From Planctomycetota bacterium (GTDB taxonomy: Bacteria > Planctomycetota > Planctomycetia > Pirellulales > Pirellulaceae): a DNA stretch of 10,200 bases. The translations under genes were made by a program, and so were the position numbers. Below are positions 1-6,781 of the stretch, piece by piece (positions within the stretch are counted from its first letter, which is position 1; the number at the start of each line of letters is the position of its first letter). Under the pieces are notes generated by a model, which made no database searches, was not told where the DNA came from, and was given only the letters and a program-made list of their open reading frames with translations. Location: NCBI GenBank assembly GCA_024274855.1, contig JAJSAJ010000064.1, positions 1-10,200 on the forward strand. The letters run 5' to 3'.

Positions 1-250
1 CAGAACCGGTGCGACGCCCTTCAACACGCTTCGCTTCGACTTCTCGACGTGCCGGCCGCCGGCTCACATTATAGCCATTTCGCCGCCGCTGTGCGGTTGT
101 TGGATCGTGTTCGGGTGCGTAAGGCAGCGTCATCTCCGGTGACCTCGGCACCTTGTCCATTGGTTCGGGGTGGCACGTGTGCGGTGATTGACTGACCGGC
201 AGTTGTGACGTAAAGTCAGGCGTTTCCACGAACCTACGGTTTTTCCTCGC

Positions 251-1162
251 GTGCACGCTACCAACCAAAATGACTCGCCTGTGCACTTTCTTCATCTACT
301 GCCTTACTTGGTGGTCGGTGTGTTGGCCGTTTCGTGCGCGTCGCTGTTTGTTCGTTTTGCCCAGGCGGATGGGATGGCGACCTTGGCTATCGCTGCCTGG
401 CGTCTCACATTCGCTTCCACGGTCTTGCTTCCATATGCCTGGGTGACGCGTCGGCAGGAATTGCGGGCCGTAACATGGTCCGAGCTAGGTCTACTGCTGG
501 CGGCCGGCGTGTCCTTGGGACTGCATTTTGCCACCTGGATCGCATCTTTGGGCCACACCTCGGTCGCCAGTTCCGTGGTTCTCGTCTCGATGGGGCCGGT
601 TTTCGTAGCGATTGGATCCTGGGTGTTCTTGGGCGAGCGTCCAAGCCGGAAAACCGTCGGTGGCATCGGTGTTGCCACGCTTGGGGGGGTTGTGATCAGT
701 GTGGGTGATTTCGACTTGGGCGGGACTCACTTGTTCGGAGACCTCTTGGCATTGGGGGGTGCGGCCTTCGTCGCCGCGTACTTGATGATCGGGCGTCACG
801 TGCGTGGACGCTTGTCACTTGCGGTCTACGTGGCACCCGTTTACGGTGCCGCCATGGTGACGTTGCTGGTGATCGTAGCCGTCGGGCGTCAACCCATGCT
901 TGGTTACAACCTGACTGCATACGGCTGGGCGTTAGCGCTCGGTTTGGTCCCCCAGTTGATCGGCCACACCACTTTGAACTGGGCCCTGCGTCATGTCTCG
1001 GCCACGTTCGTTTCGCTCGTGACACTAACCGAGCCGCTTGGTGCCGGATTGCTTGCGTACATGGTTCTGGGCGAATCGATCACACTTCAAACGGCCGCCG
1101 GTGGGATCTTCGTGCTGGCCGGCGTTTACATCGCATCACGTGGCGAGTTGGCTGCGGCCTGA
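251..1162 (+). CDS. DMT-superfamily (EamA) transporter, 10 TM
   Basis: This 303-residue integral membrane protein is of the drug/metabolite transporter type and probably exports a small metabolite; the substrate cannot be read from the sequence. Ten hydrophobic segments are visible, at roughly residues 18-38, 43-64, 78-98, 105-125, 135-150, 162-180, 191-210, 224-243, 249-270 and 277-295. They form two five-helix EamA halves. The end of helix 4 (FLGERPS, about residue 125) and the matching place in the second half (VLGESIT, about residue 275) carry the G-E-[RS] pattern typical of EamA repeats, and the length is normal for the family. The start is GTG at 251: it is the only ATG, GTG or TTG between the in-frame TGA at 206-208 and the first helix. 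No clear Shine-Dalgarno precedes it. It converges on the LRR gene, with hairpins between. The family is secure; the function is open. Confidence 0.93.
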   Translation: MHATNQNDSPVHFLHLLPYLVVGVLAVSCASLFVRFAQADGMATLAIAAWRLTFASTVLLPYAWVTRRQELRAVTWSELGLLLAAGVSLGLHFATWIASLGHTSVASSVVLVSMGPVFVAIGSWVFLGERPSRKTVGGIGVATLGGVVISVGDFDLGGTHLFGDLLALGGAAFVAAYLMIGRHVRGRLSLAVYVAPVYGAAMVTLLVIVAVGRQPMLGYNLTAYGWALALGLVPQLIGHTTLNWALRHVSATFVSLVTLTEPLGAGLLAYMVLGESITLQTAAGGIFVLAGVYIASRGELAAA

Positions 1163-1182
1163 AATGCCGCACGGCCAACTCG
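1144..1182 (+). terminator. Long hairpin over the transporter stop codon
   Basis: Arms 1144-1158 and 1166-1182 pair over 15 base pairs with a two-base bulge (CG at 1172-1173). The transporter's TGA (1160-1162) lies in the seven-base loop. No T-run follows, so it is not a classical intrinsic terminator. It may protect the 3' end or stop transcription together with the next hairpin. Confidence 0.4.
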
Positions 1183-1215
1183 ATGGAATCGGGACATTCG
1201 CCATGCACACACCAT

Positions 1216-1255
1216 GCGTGCCGGATTCTGCCAACGGCACGCTTGTTGTATGTTT
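1216..1255 (+). terminator. Candidate Rho-independent terminator
   Basis: The arms GCGTGCCG (1216-1223) and CGGCACGC (1235-1242) pair perfectly around an 11-base loop. They are followed on the plus strand by a T-rich stretch (TTGTTGTATGTTT). The hairpin lies between convergent genes, 54 bases past the transporter stop, and fits termination of that gene. The minus-strand side lacks a T-tract, so termination of the LRR gene here is less certain. Confidence 0.45.
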
Positions 1256-1291
1256 CGTCGGCGAAAACCGGTCCGGTACGCTATTCCTGGG

Positions 1292-2632
1292 TTATTGGCC
1301 CAGATCCAGCTTGGCCCATTTTCGGCCCGACAGTTTCTCAAGTGCTTCCTCGCTCACCGAGCCGTTTTCCTTGAAGGTTAGCGACTGCAGGTTGGACATT
1401 GCCAGGATCTTGTCGACGGCCGCGTCCGACACGCCCGTGGTTCGGATCGACAATTCCCTGAGATTCGGTAGGGTAGCAATGACGTCGACTGCGGCATCCC
1501 CCATCTGTGGAACGGACCAGATGTAAAGCACCTCGAGCGACTTCAGATTCGCGAGACTCTTCAGCCCTTCGTCGCTAAGCGAATCATTTTCGTGGAGATA
1601 AAGTCGTTTCAGGTCGGGAAGGTCTTCAAAAACGCTCATCGCCTGATCATCCACCATCGGAAGATCTCGCAACTGGAGTCGTGTGAGCTTCATTCCCTTG
1701 AGCGCCAGCACGCCTTCGGAACCGAACCCTTGACAACGAAAGATCTCAAGCTCGCGCAGACTCTTTATTTTGGCGAAATTCGAGCCAGCCTCACTGGTGA
1801 AAGCAAAATCCTGCACGAGTAGTGATTTGAGCGTCTTGCTCTGGGCCAGGCATTCGATGCCATAATCACTGACCGTGGTGCTGCGATGTTTCAGCACCAC
1901 CAGGGCGGGCAACGTGCCGACAACTTCCATGGTCAAGTCCCCGGCCTCCATGTTGCCACGCAAATCCAAAACTTTCAGCTTCTTCAGCTTCGCCAGATGG
2001 CTGGTTCCCAGGTCATTGAAACGGTTTTGGACAAGCGACAAACGCTCGAGCTCGCTCAATTGACAGATGGTCTTCAGCGCGCCGTTCGTCATGTTCGTGT
2101 TCGATGACAGGTCCAGAACGATCAGTTTTGGAAACGACTTGACGATCAGTTCGACGGTCGGGTCGCCAAGGACCGAGTTCGTCAGGGCCAGCGTCTTCAG
2201 GTTGGTGAGTCCCACAAGCTGTGCGGCCATCGCATCGTTCAATTTGCGGAAATTCAGAATCTCAAGTGATTCGAGGTCCGACAGTCTCCCGAAGAGGGCC
2301 ATGTCATCGGACTTCAGTGTCGAGCCATCCTTGATCGTGATTTCTGTCAGCACGCCATCAGGCACGATCTTGTATGTGGCAGCGGTCCCCATTGCATCCA
2401 GCAACTTCTTGGCGGCGTCCACATCGTCAGCTTTGGCGGTCGGCGTGCGCTTGCTTGCGTTCTGACTATTGCTGCGCTCACCAGGTTTCGCGCCGGCTTT
2501 GTCGCTGGTGCCCCCACGCTTGTCTTGATCAGTATCCTTATCACCCGTCGTTGGTCTCGGACAGCCGGCCAAGCCAATCAGACCGACGGCAAAGCCGACG
2601 AGCGCACAACGAATCCATGGCGATCGCTTCAT
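1292..2632 (-). CDS. Leucine-rich-repeat lipoprotein
   Basis: The product is 446 residues and is predicted to be a secreted, lipid-anchored LRR protein of unknown partner. Residues 1-23 form a signal peptide with a basic start (MKRSPWIR), a hydrophobic core, and the lipobox L-A-G-C, with Cys24 as the lipidated residue. Residues 25-70 are a hydrophilic, low-complexity linker rich in K, D, S and G. From about residue 115 to the end come roughly a dozen repeats of 24-26 residues, with the pattern L..L..L.L......D.al..L, close to the RI/cysteine-containing LRR types. Such repeats usually bind proteins. The frame is open upstream to 2800, but the start at 2632 is chosen because AAGGAG sits nine bases before this ATG and because it begins a good signal peptide. 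The gene ends with TAA. It lies downstream of the oxidoreductase gene on the same strand, separated by 210 bases and a strong hairpin, so separate transcription is likely. Confidence 0.9.
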   Translation of the reverse strand: MKRSPWIRCALVGFAVGLIGLAGCPRPTTGDKDTDQDKRGGTSDKAGAKPGERSNSQNASKRTPTAKADDVDAAKKLLDAMGTAATYKIVPDGVLTEITIKDGSTLKSDDMALFGRLSDLESLEILNFRKLNDAMAAQLVGLTNLKTLALTNSVLGDPTVELIVKSFPKLIVLDLSSNTNMTNGALKTICQLSELERLSLVQNRFNDLGTSHLAKLKKLKVLDLRGNMEAGDLTMEVVGTLPALVVLKHRSTTVSDYGIECLAQSKTLKSLLVQDFAFTSEAGSNFAKIKSLRELEIFRCQGFGSEGVLALKGMKLTRLQLRDLPMVDDQAMSVFEDLPDLKRLYLHENDSLSDEGLKSLANLKSLEVLYIWSVPQMGDAAVDVIATLPNLRELSIRTTGVSDAAVDKILAMSNLQSLTFKENGSVSEEALEKLSGRKWAKLDLGQ

Positions 2633-2771
2633 GATTCTATACTCCTTCGCAGGGCGAATCATCACCCATTCCGTACACGTTAACGCGGCAGGCCCGCACG
2701 GCAAGTAGCGTGCCCATGTTACATTTTCGGTGTGCAACGCCCGGATCAAGTTCACGCGTTCCAAGACAACA

Positions 2772-2803
2772 ACCGCGGGGGCACAAGGAGGTGCCCCCAC
2801 GGT
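2772..2803 (-). terminator. Strong hairpin after the oxidoreductase gene
   Basis: The arms GGGGGCAC (2777-2784) and GTGCCCCC (2791-2798) pair perfectly around the loop AAGGAG. After one mismatch the stem extends by four further pairs on the outside. It begins about 40 bases past the TAA of the minus-strand Gfo/Idh/MocA gene. Reading the minus strand, GTTGTTGTCTTGG follows: T-rich but not a clean run. It most likely ends the oxidoreductase transcript and isolates the LRR gene. Confidence 0.5.
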
Positions 2804-2842
2804 GTGGACTCTTGGATATTTCCGAATGCCGAGCGGGCGAGT

Positions 2843-4321
2843 TTAGTCGAGCCGATAACCTTTAGGATACGTCGGTTTGATCAAATCGGCCACGTGCGGT
2901 GTCTTGAGCGATGCGAGATTCGTAACTTTCAAATTCTTCGCATCCCACTGGATCTTCTCGCCCCAGTCGCCCATGGCGCCGTTCGGTCCGCCCTTGGCTG
3001 CGGCCCATACGGCCAGATTCCCCAAAAGGATAGTTTCCGTAAGCGGGCCGGCGCGATGGATGAAATTCGACTGGCAGATCATCGGATCGCCGGCGGCTAC
3101 GGCCCGAAACAACTCGTACATGTTATTGACGTCGTTACTGCCTTTCTTGACGGCCTTCTCGTAGTCAACCTTGACCTTGTCGACGCCCTTGAGCTCGTAG
3201 CGACCACAATAGTCATCGGTACTGTAAAAGGCCCCCTTTTCGCCGACGATCAGTACGCCGCTATTGGAAACCCGATTGATGCCCCACTTGCTGAACACCT
3301 CTTGCGGCGGCTTGTTCCCCTTACGATCGTACCACCAGCATGGAATGGCGGGACGCTCGGGCGTTTCGGGAAACTGGAACTCGATGATCGAGCTGGCGGG
3401 GAAACTATCGTAATCGTGACCGGTCGTCTTGGCGACGACGGAGACGGGGTTTCGCAGCCCGCAGGACGCAAACGGCACGGTCACCTGGTGGCAGGCCATG
3501 TCCCCCAACGCGCCACTGCCAAAGTCCCACCAGCCACGCCACTGAAAGGCGTGATACAAACCGGGCCAGTATTCCCGCTTGGGAGCAACGCCCAACCAGT
3601 GCTCCCAATCGACGTTTTCGAGATCGCGTGCGATTTGCTTTTTCTTGGAATCGATGAGCCGATCGGCGTCGTCAGGATTCTCTTTTCTGGCCTGAGCAAC
3701 GAATTTCTTCATGGTCATGCGCCGGCCGGGTCCTTGAGCCCACACCGGACGATTCGACCACACGTACACTTCCTTCAATGTGCCGAGTACGCCCGAACGG
3801 AGCTGGGCGATCGCTTCACGTGACGAATCGAGTGCCGTTCCCTGATTGCCCATTTGCGTGCAGACACCCGTCTCCGCGGCAACCTTGGCCATGAGACGCG
3901 CCTCGTAGATCGTTCGTGTCAGCGGCTTCTGCGAATAACAGTTAATTCCCAATCGCATCAATTCGAGTGTTATCGGCGCATGCATGTGATCCGGCGTGCT
4001 GATCGTCGCAATATCGATTTTCTTGCCATACTTGGCAATCAGTTCGCGAAAGTCCGTAAACTGCTCGGCATCCTTGAATCCTTTGGCCTCGCCCTTGCCC
4101 TTAAGCCTCTTGCGGTCCACGTCACAAATAGCAATGTGATGCCCGAACTGGGCGGCGTTACTGGAATCGCTTGCTCCCTTGCCACCAACGCCGATGCTGA
4201 CGACGTTCGGTCTCTCGTTCGGGGACTTGCTTAGAGCTTGACGCGTGCCGGCGGCCACGAAGTAGCCGGTGCCTACCACCGCGGTCGTCTTGAGAAATGT
4301 ACGACGAGTTGTCTTTGACAT
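2843..4321 (-). CDS. Tat-exported Gfo/Idh/MocA family oxidoreductase
   Basis: This 492-residue NAD(P)-dependent dehydrogenase-like protein is probably exported folded, with its cofactor, to act on sugars or polyols. A twin-arginine signal (TRRTFLK, residues 5-11) precedes a hydrophobic stretch to about residue 25. The Rossmann fold follows: GVGGKG at 44-49, the acidic residue ending strand 2 (CDVD, Asp67), and STPDHMHA at 108-115. The loop that is usually EKP reads QKP at 131-133. The C-terminal domain carries the WWDFGSGALGDMACH block at 264-278, including Asp274 and His278, as in the large planctomycete and Bacteroidetes subfamilies. A lysine-, aspartate- and arginine-rich stretch at about 203-237 looks like an insertion before DWEHWLG. 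ATG at 4321 follows AAGGTG at normal spacing, and the gene ends with TAA. It appears monocistronic, with its own promoter candidate, leader hairpin and terminator. The substrate is unknown; the family is certain. Confidence 0.95.
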   Translation of the reverse strand: MSKTTRRTFLKTTAVVGTGYFVAAGTRQALSKSPNERPNVVSIGVGGKGASDSSNAAQFGHHIAICDVDRKRLKGKGEAKGFKDAEQFTDFRELIAKYGKKIDIATISTPDHMHAPITLELMRLGINCYSQKPLTRTIYEARLMAKVAAETGVCTQMGNQGTALDSSREAIAQLRSGVLGTLKEVYVWSNRPVWAQGPGRRMTMKKFVAQARKENPDDADRLIDSKKKQIARDLENVDWEHWLGVAPKREYWPGLYHAFQWRGWWDFGSGALGDMACHQVTVPFASCGLRNPVSVVAKTTGHDYDSFPASSIIEFQFPETPERPAIPCWWYDRKGNKPPQEVFSKWGINRVSNSGVLIVGEKGAFYSTDDYCGRYELKGVDKVKVDYEKAVKKGSNDVNNMYELFRAVAAGDPMICQSNFIHRAGPLTETILLGNLAVWAAAKGGPNGAMGDWGEKIQWDAKNLKVTNLASLKTPHVADLIKPTYPKGYRLD

Positions 4322-4350
4322 AGTCTCTCACCTTCAGTATTGATGTAATT

Positions 4351-4392
4351 GGGAAGAACAGGCTGGCAACGCCCTAAACGGGCCTTCCCAGC
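4351..4392 (-). promoter_or_regulatory. Structured 5' leader of the oxidoreductase gene
   Basis: Thirty to seventy bases before the oxidoreductase ATG, two overlapping stems can form around a shared inner stem (GCCC 4371-4374 with GGGC 4380-4383). One uses GCTGG (4362-4366) with CCAGC (4388-4392). The other uses GGGAAG (4351-4356) with CTTCCC (4384-4389). They cannot coexist, because both use bases 4388-4389. No known riboswitch is recognised, and chance pairing is possible. Confidence 0.3.
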
Positions 4393-4478
4393 GACCAACA
4401 CCCATAAGACTCTTGTGCGTTGTCACAGGCAAGATGTTGGTAACAAACAGGAGGGCAGGGGGAACTAAGGCGCCTCTT

Positions 4479-4508
4479 ATTATAGCCTCCCAGGCCTCCG
4501 CACTGCAA
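4479..4508 (-). promoter_or_regulatory. Candidate sigma-70-type promoter for the oxidoreductase gene
   Basis: On the minus strand a perfect TATAAT lies at 4479-4484. Eighteen bases upstream of it is TTGCAG (4503-4508), a poor -35 match. It would start a leader of about 150 bases before the ATG at 4321. The -10 box is convincing; the -35 is weak. Confidence 0.35.
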
Positions 4509-4743
4509 CAGGCTGGGAAATGGCCACGTCAGAGCTCCAAAATGCTCGAATACGCGCAGTTAGCACCTATTGGAATGGGGGCACCTCGCGGCCAACCCAA
4601 TAGAATCGGAACATGTAACGCTAAGGGCACGCGTTTGGGCGAATGCAAGCCGCATATCCATACCCCAATGCACGCGGCCACGGAGCAGTCACGACACTCC
4701 AGTGGATCAGACGTGGCCGAATCATACTCACGACACACCGAAG

Positions 4744-4830
4744 CGGATGGGCCGGGATTCGAACCCGGGGTACCCGCAAGGGTACAGTAGTTTTCAAGAC
4801 TACCGCCTTCGTCCACTCGGCCACCCATCC
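4744..4830 (-). tRNA. tRNA-Ser (anticodon UGA)
   Basis: This 87-base cloverleaf reads on the minus strand. The acceptor stem GGATGGG/CCCATCC pairs fully, followed by discriminator G. The D stem is GCC/GGC, with AGTGG in the loop. The anticodon stem GTAGT/ACTAC encloses loop CTTGAAA, giving anticodon TGA (plus-strand 4794-4796), which reads UCA codons. A long variable arm (GTACCC, loop TTGC, GGGTAC) marks a class II tRNA, and the T arm CCGGG/CCCGG carries TTCGAAT. The 3' CCA is not encoded (CTT follows the discriminator) and must be added afterwards. All features fit a functional serine tRNA. Confidence 0.97.
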
Positions 4831-4848
4831 AGTCCATGCCAAGCTACT

Positions 4849-4854
4849 ATCATA
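4849..4854 (-). promoter_or_regulatory. Candidate -10 box of the tRNA-Ser gene
   Basis: TATGAT (one mismatch to TATAAT) on the minus strand lies 18 bases before the tRNA 5' end, which fits a short precursor leader. No good -35 is seen at 16-18 bases; the region there is T-rich. Confidence 0.25.
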
Positions 4855-4887
4855 CCCGAGTTCGCGCTGTAGAAAAATGGGGAGTCG

Positions 4888-5220
4888 TCAAAACCGGCGG
4901 CTCCACCGTTGCACGGTTTCGGGGATCGCCTGGACGTTCGGTAGGTAGCCGTTCACGCCGCTGGGGTCTGACGCAATTTTCGGCGGAGAAAGCGTTTCTT
5001 TACGCGAACGCATCTTGTCGCCGAAAATGGGTCTGACCCCTTGGAATCGCGGTAGCGGGCATGCCAACGGCAGTGCACACTCGGGCCCGATTAACGTCCG
5101 TCCGGTCTCAAACGCTGCGTTCACTTCGTTCCGGACCATCTCGACCGTTCCCCGGAACAAGGTCCTCGGGTTGTTGATATTTCCCACCAGGCGGCACTCG
5201 CCCTGAATCAATTCCGAAAG
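4888..5220 (-). pseudogene. C-terminal remnant of a URO-D/MtaA-like methyltransferase
   Basis: The minus-strand frame from just after a TGA (5221-5223) reads LIQGECRLVGNINNPRTLF, then RGTVEMVRNEV and GPECALPLACPLP. This is the typical end of uroporphyrinogen decarboxylase-fold proteins of the corrinoid methyltransferase (MtaA) branch: a G-N-x-N-P turn, an R-G-T-x-E-x-V-R helix start, and a G-P-x-C-A-x-P loop. After CPLP the frame runs through 37 foreign codons of a REP-like element, then resumes as NVQAIPETVQRWSRRF before TGA (4888-4890), the expected last helix. About three quarters of a normal protein is missing upstream, and nothing in 5221-5371 looks like it in any frame. There is no proper start codon or ribosome site. 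It is therefore a decayed fragment, not a working enzyme. The family assignment rests on motif memory without an alignment. Confidence 0.7.
4939..5055. repeat. REP-like palindromic element flanked by CGGTAG repeats
   Basis: The core (4963-5040) is an imperfect palindrome. The outer arms GGGGTC (4963-4968) and GACCCC (5035-5040) pair, and after a mismatched stretch the inner arms ATTTTCGGCG (4976-4985) and CGCCGAAAAT (5019-5028) pair over ten bases. The tip (4986-5018) contains a smaller GCGT/ACGC hairpin. The right arm contains the short palindrome GGGTCTGACCC, a motif I recall from dispersed REP-type repeats linked to RAYT (TnpA-REP) transposases. The hexamer CGGTAG occurs at 4939-4944 and again at 5050-5055. 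The offset is exactly 111 bases, or 37 codons, in the frame of the interrupted remnant. No transposase gene is in the window, so any mobilisation would be in trans. Confidence 0.65.
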
Positions 5221-5371
5221 TCAGTCTGCTTTGCATCGCTGTATGGGCGGCCGTACTGGTCGTTACCCACATCTCTCTGCTGGGCTTGCCGTCGCGACGG
5301 TTGAGGCGATTTCCGGTGGCCGCCCGGGGCTTGCTGTGGGCGGGACAACGGGCACTAGCAATTCAGCAAGT

Positions 5372-6556
5372 TCAATCTTTGGCAACAACATTTCCGGGCC
5401 GATCGCCTCGGAACTTGTAATCAGGCCACAGCGGACAATTCAAGTCGACCCAGCATTTTACGCGACGCTTGTCCTCACGAGATAGCTTCACGTCATAGTG
5501 GCTCTTGTCGAGGACTTTCCACAGTTTGCTGCGCACCGTGCCGAATGTAAGTGGCGCACGTTTTTCATTGCCGCCGGAGTTCCACCCGTAGTCCATATAG
5601 TGCACCCATCCTTGCGAAATCAGCGTTCGGTAGGACGCGGGTACTTTGTCAGCGTCTAAGACACCGGTCAAATCGATATGTTTTGGATCGGTGGCATCGT
5701 GGCAACGGACACACTGTTTGTCCCAGACAGGTTGGACAACCGTCTCGTAGGCAAACGGCACTGCTCCCCAAGGCGGTGGCTCCAATTCGCTCGGTGGCCG
5801 GAGCAGCGCCAGTGGCGGGTGATGAGTCGGTACACTGTTTCGCGGTTCATGACATCCGACGCACCCGCGTCGTTCGCCCGGTTGCAATTGCACGACGCTG
5901 CGCATGCGCTGAAGTTCGTTGAAATCTCTGTCCAAGATTTCAAAGTACAACACTTTGCCGGCCGGCGCATGGAAGAGTGCGGATCCGTCTTCTTCGATCG
6001 GCACGATACCCAAGGACGCCTTGGCCACATAGGACGGCCATCCGTAGGGTCCGCGGACCTTGTGCGTCGGTGTCGCGTACCAATCCTGGAACTGTGGATG
6101 ATCATTGCGGTACGCCCCGTTTTTCAGTTGTTCCAACTCGGCTCGGACTTCCTGGCAGACTCGCAGGTACCTGGCCTGCCCTCGCTGGACCTGTGGCTCG
6201 ATCCCCTTGTAGACATCCTCTACCAGGAACTCACCGTGGTCGGAATCCAGATCAACCATTTCAGGAAGGACAGGAGGGCGAGTCTGTTTTTGAAACAGCG
6301 TGGGACACATACTGCCGATCGCGGGGTCGAGATACAGCATTTCACGGTTCCCGAACCGATCGATCACGTACAGTCCAAACTGTTCTTCCGGTGCATGCGA
6401 ACAGAGTAAATAATCGTGCGATATCGGCACCCCATCGCGGAAACATTCTTGCTTGGGCCACATGCCGGGCCAGGGCACTTCGGGAGTGAGCGATCGGATC
6501 GCTTTCGGGTTGAACTTACCCAATGCGGGGTCGACCAGTGCCATCGGACCGTTCAA
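5372..6556 (-). CDS. 3' segment: HzsA-related diheme c-type cytochrome part
   Basis: Downstream of the ochre codon the frame is open to the natural TGA. The first ATG/GTG/TTG codon is TTG 6556, giving 394 residues. The segment completes the propeller (LVDPALGKFNP; YLLCSHAPEEQFGLYVIDRFGNREMLY) and carries two c-type heme motifs: CVGCH at 5849-5863 and CVRCH at 5699-5713. The second is followed by a helical cap ending CWVDLNCPLWPDY, as in family C-termini. Hydrazine synthase alpha also has two hemes in this region. The segment has no signal peptide, and the GGAG before TTG 6556 is only two bases away, so independent translation would leave the apoprotein in the cytoplasm, where c-type heme cannot be attached. 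It is best read as the lost or readthrough-dependent end of the interrupted gene rather than as a gene of its own. Confidence 0.65.
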   Translation of the reverse strand: MNGPMALVDPALGKFNPKAIRSLTPEVPWPGMWPKQECFRDGVPISHDYLLCSHAPEEQFGLYVIDRFGNREMLYLDPAIGSMCPTLFQKQTRPPVLPEMVDLDSDHGEFLVEDVYKGIEPQVQRGQARYLRVCQEVRAELEQLKNGAYRNDHPQFQDWYATPTHKVRGPYGWPSYVAKASLGIVPIEEDGSALFHAPAGKVLYFEILDRDFNELQRMRSVVQLQPGERRGCVGCHEPRNSVPTHHPPLALLRPPSELEPPPWGAVPFAYETVVQPVWDKQCVRCHDATDPKHIDLTGVLDADKVPASYRTLISQGWVHYMDYGWNSGGNEKRAPLTFGTVRSKLWKVLDKSHYDVKLSREDKRRVKCWVDLNCPLWPDYKFRGDRPGNVVAKD

Positions 6557-6781
6557 GTCTCCGAAATGCGAAACAAGTGTGCACAGAAACTCAGTGCTTC
6601 CAGGTACTTCACGCCCATTCGCGTACCCATTGGGTTGGATGATATCGTTGCCGAATATCAGTTCCGGTTACGTTCCATCGGGCCGGATTGCCCACAATGT
6701 GTGACTGAAATCAGCCCCTTTGTCCACATATTCGGATCGTTGCCAGATTATTCGTCCGTCCTGCATCACCGACGGGCCCCA

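Larger units (their letters stand above)
4322..4743. other. Intergenic region, oxidoreductase gene to tRNA-Ser
   Basis: I see no protein gene in this stretch. It holds the leader and candidate promoter of the oxidoreductase gene (listed separately) and, near the tRNA end, an inverted repeat CGGCCACG (4675-4682) / CGTGGCCG (4712-4719) with a long loop and no T-run, whose role is unclear. The open frames here have no recognisable protein features. Confidence 0.5.

Noticed and set aside
68..73. TATAAT on the minus strand, within the same GGCTATAAT word found upstream of the oxidoreductase gene
   Set aside because: No -35 is found at 16-18 bases and no downstream gene is visible inside the window. 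One good -10 match alone is weak support.
206..218. TGAC-GTAAA-GTCA inverted repeat upstream of the transporter, as a possible operator
   Set aside because: Four-base arms are expected often by chance, and no regulator gene is nearby.
2732..3823. 363-codon plus-strand open frame opposite the oxidoreductase gene
   Set aside because: It lies antisense to a well-supported Gfo/Idh/MocA gene and shows no family features; it is a shadow of that gene's codon usage.
4675..4719. CGGCCACG/CGTGGCCG inverted repeat downstream of tRNA-Ser as its terminator
   Set aside because: The loop is 29 bases and no T-run follows on the minus strand, so it is not a convincing intrinsic terminator.
5180..5420. Plus-strand open frame with a hydrophobic stretch (LLCIAVWAAVLVVTHISLLG) ending at a TAA near 5420
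   Set aside because: After the in-frame TGA upstream there is no ATG, GTG or TTG before the hydrophobic part; only CTG codons are available. No ribosome site is seen and the frame overlaps both neighbouring coding remnants. It is probably chance.
5678..6409. 243-codon plus-strand open frame opposite the heme-bearing segment
   Set aside because: It is antisense to the CxxCH-containing frame and has no recognisable domain; it is a shadow.
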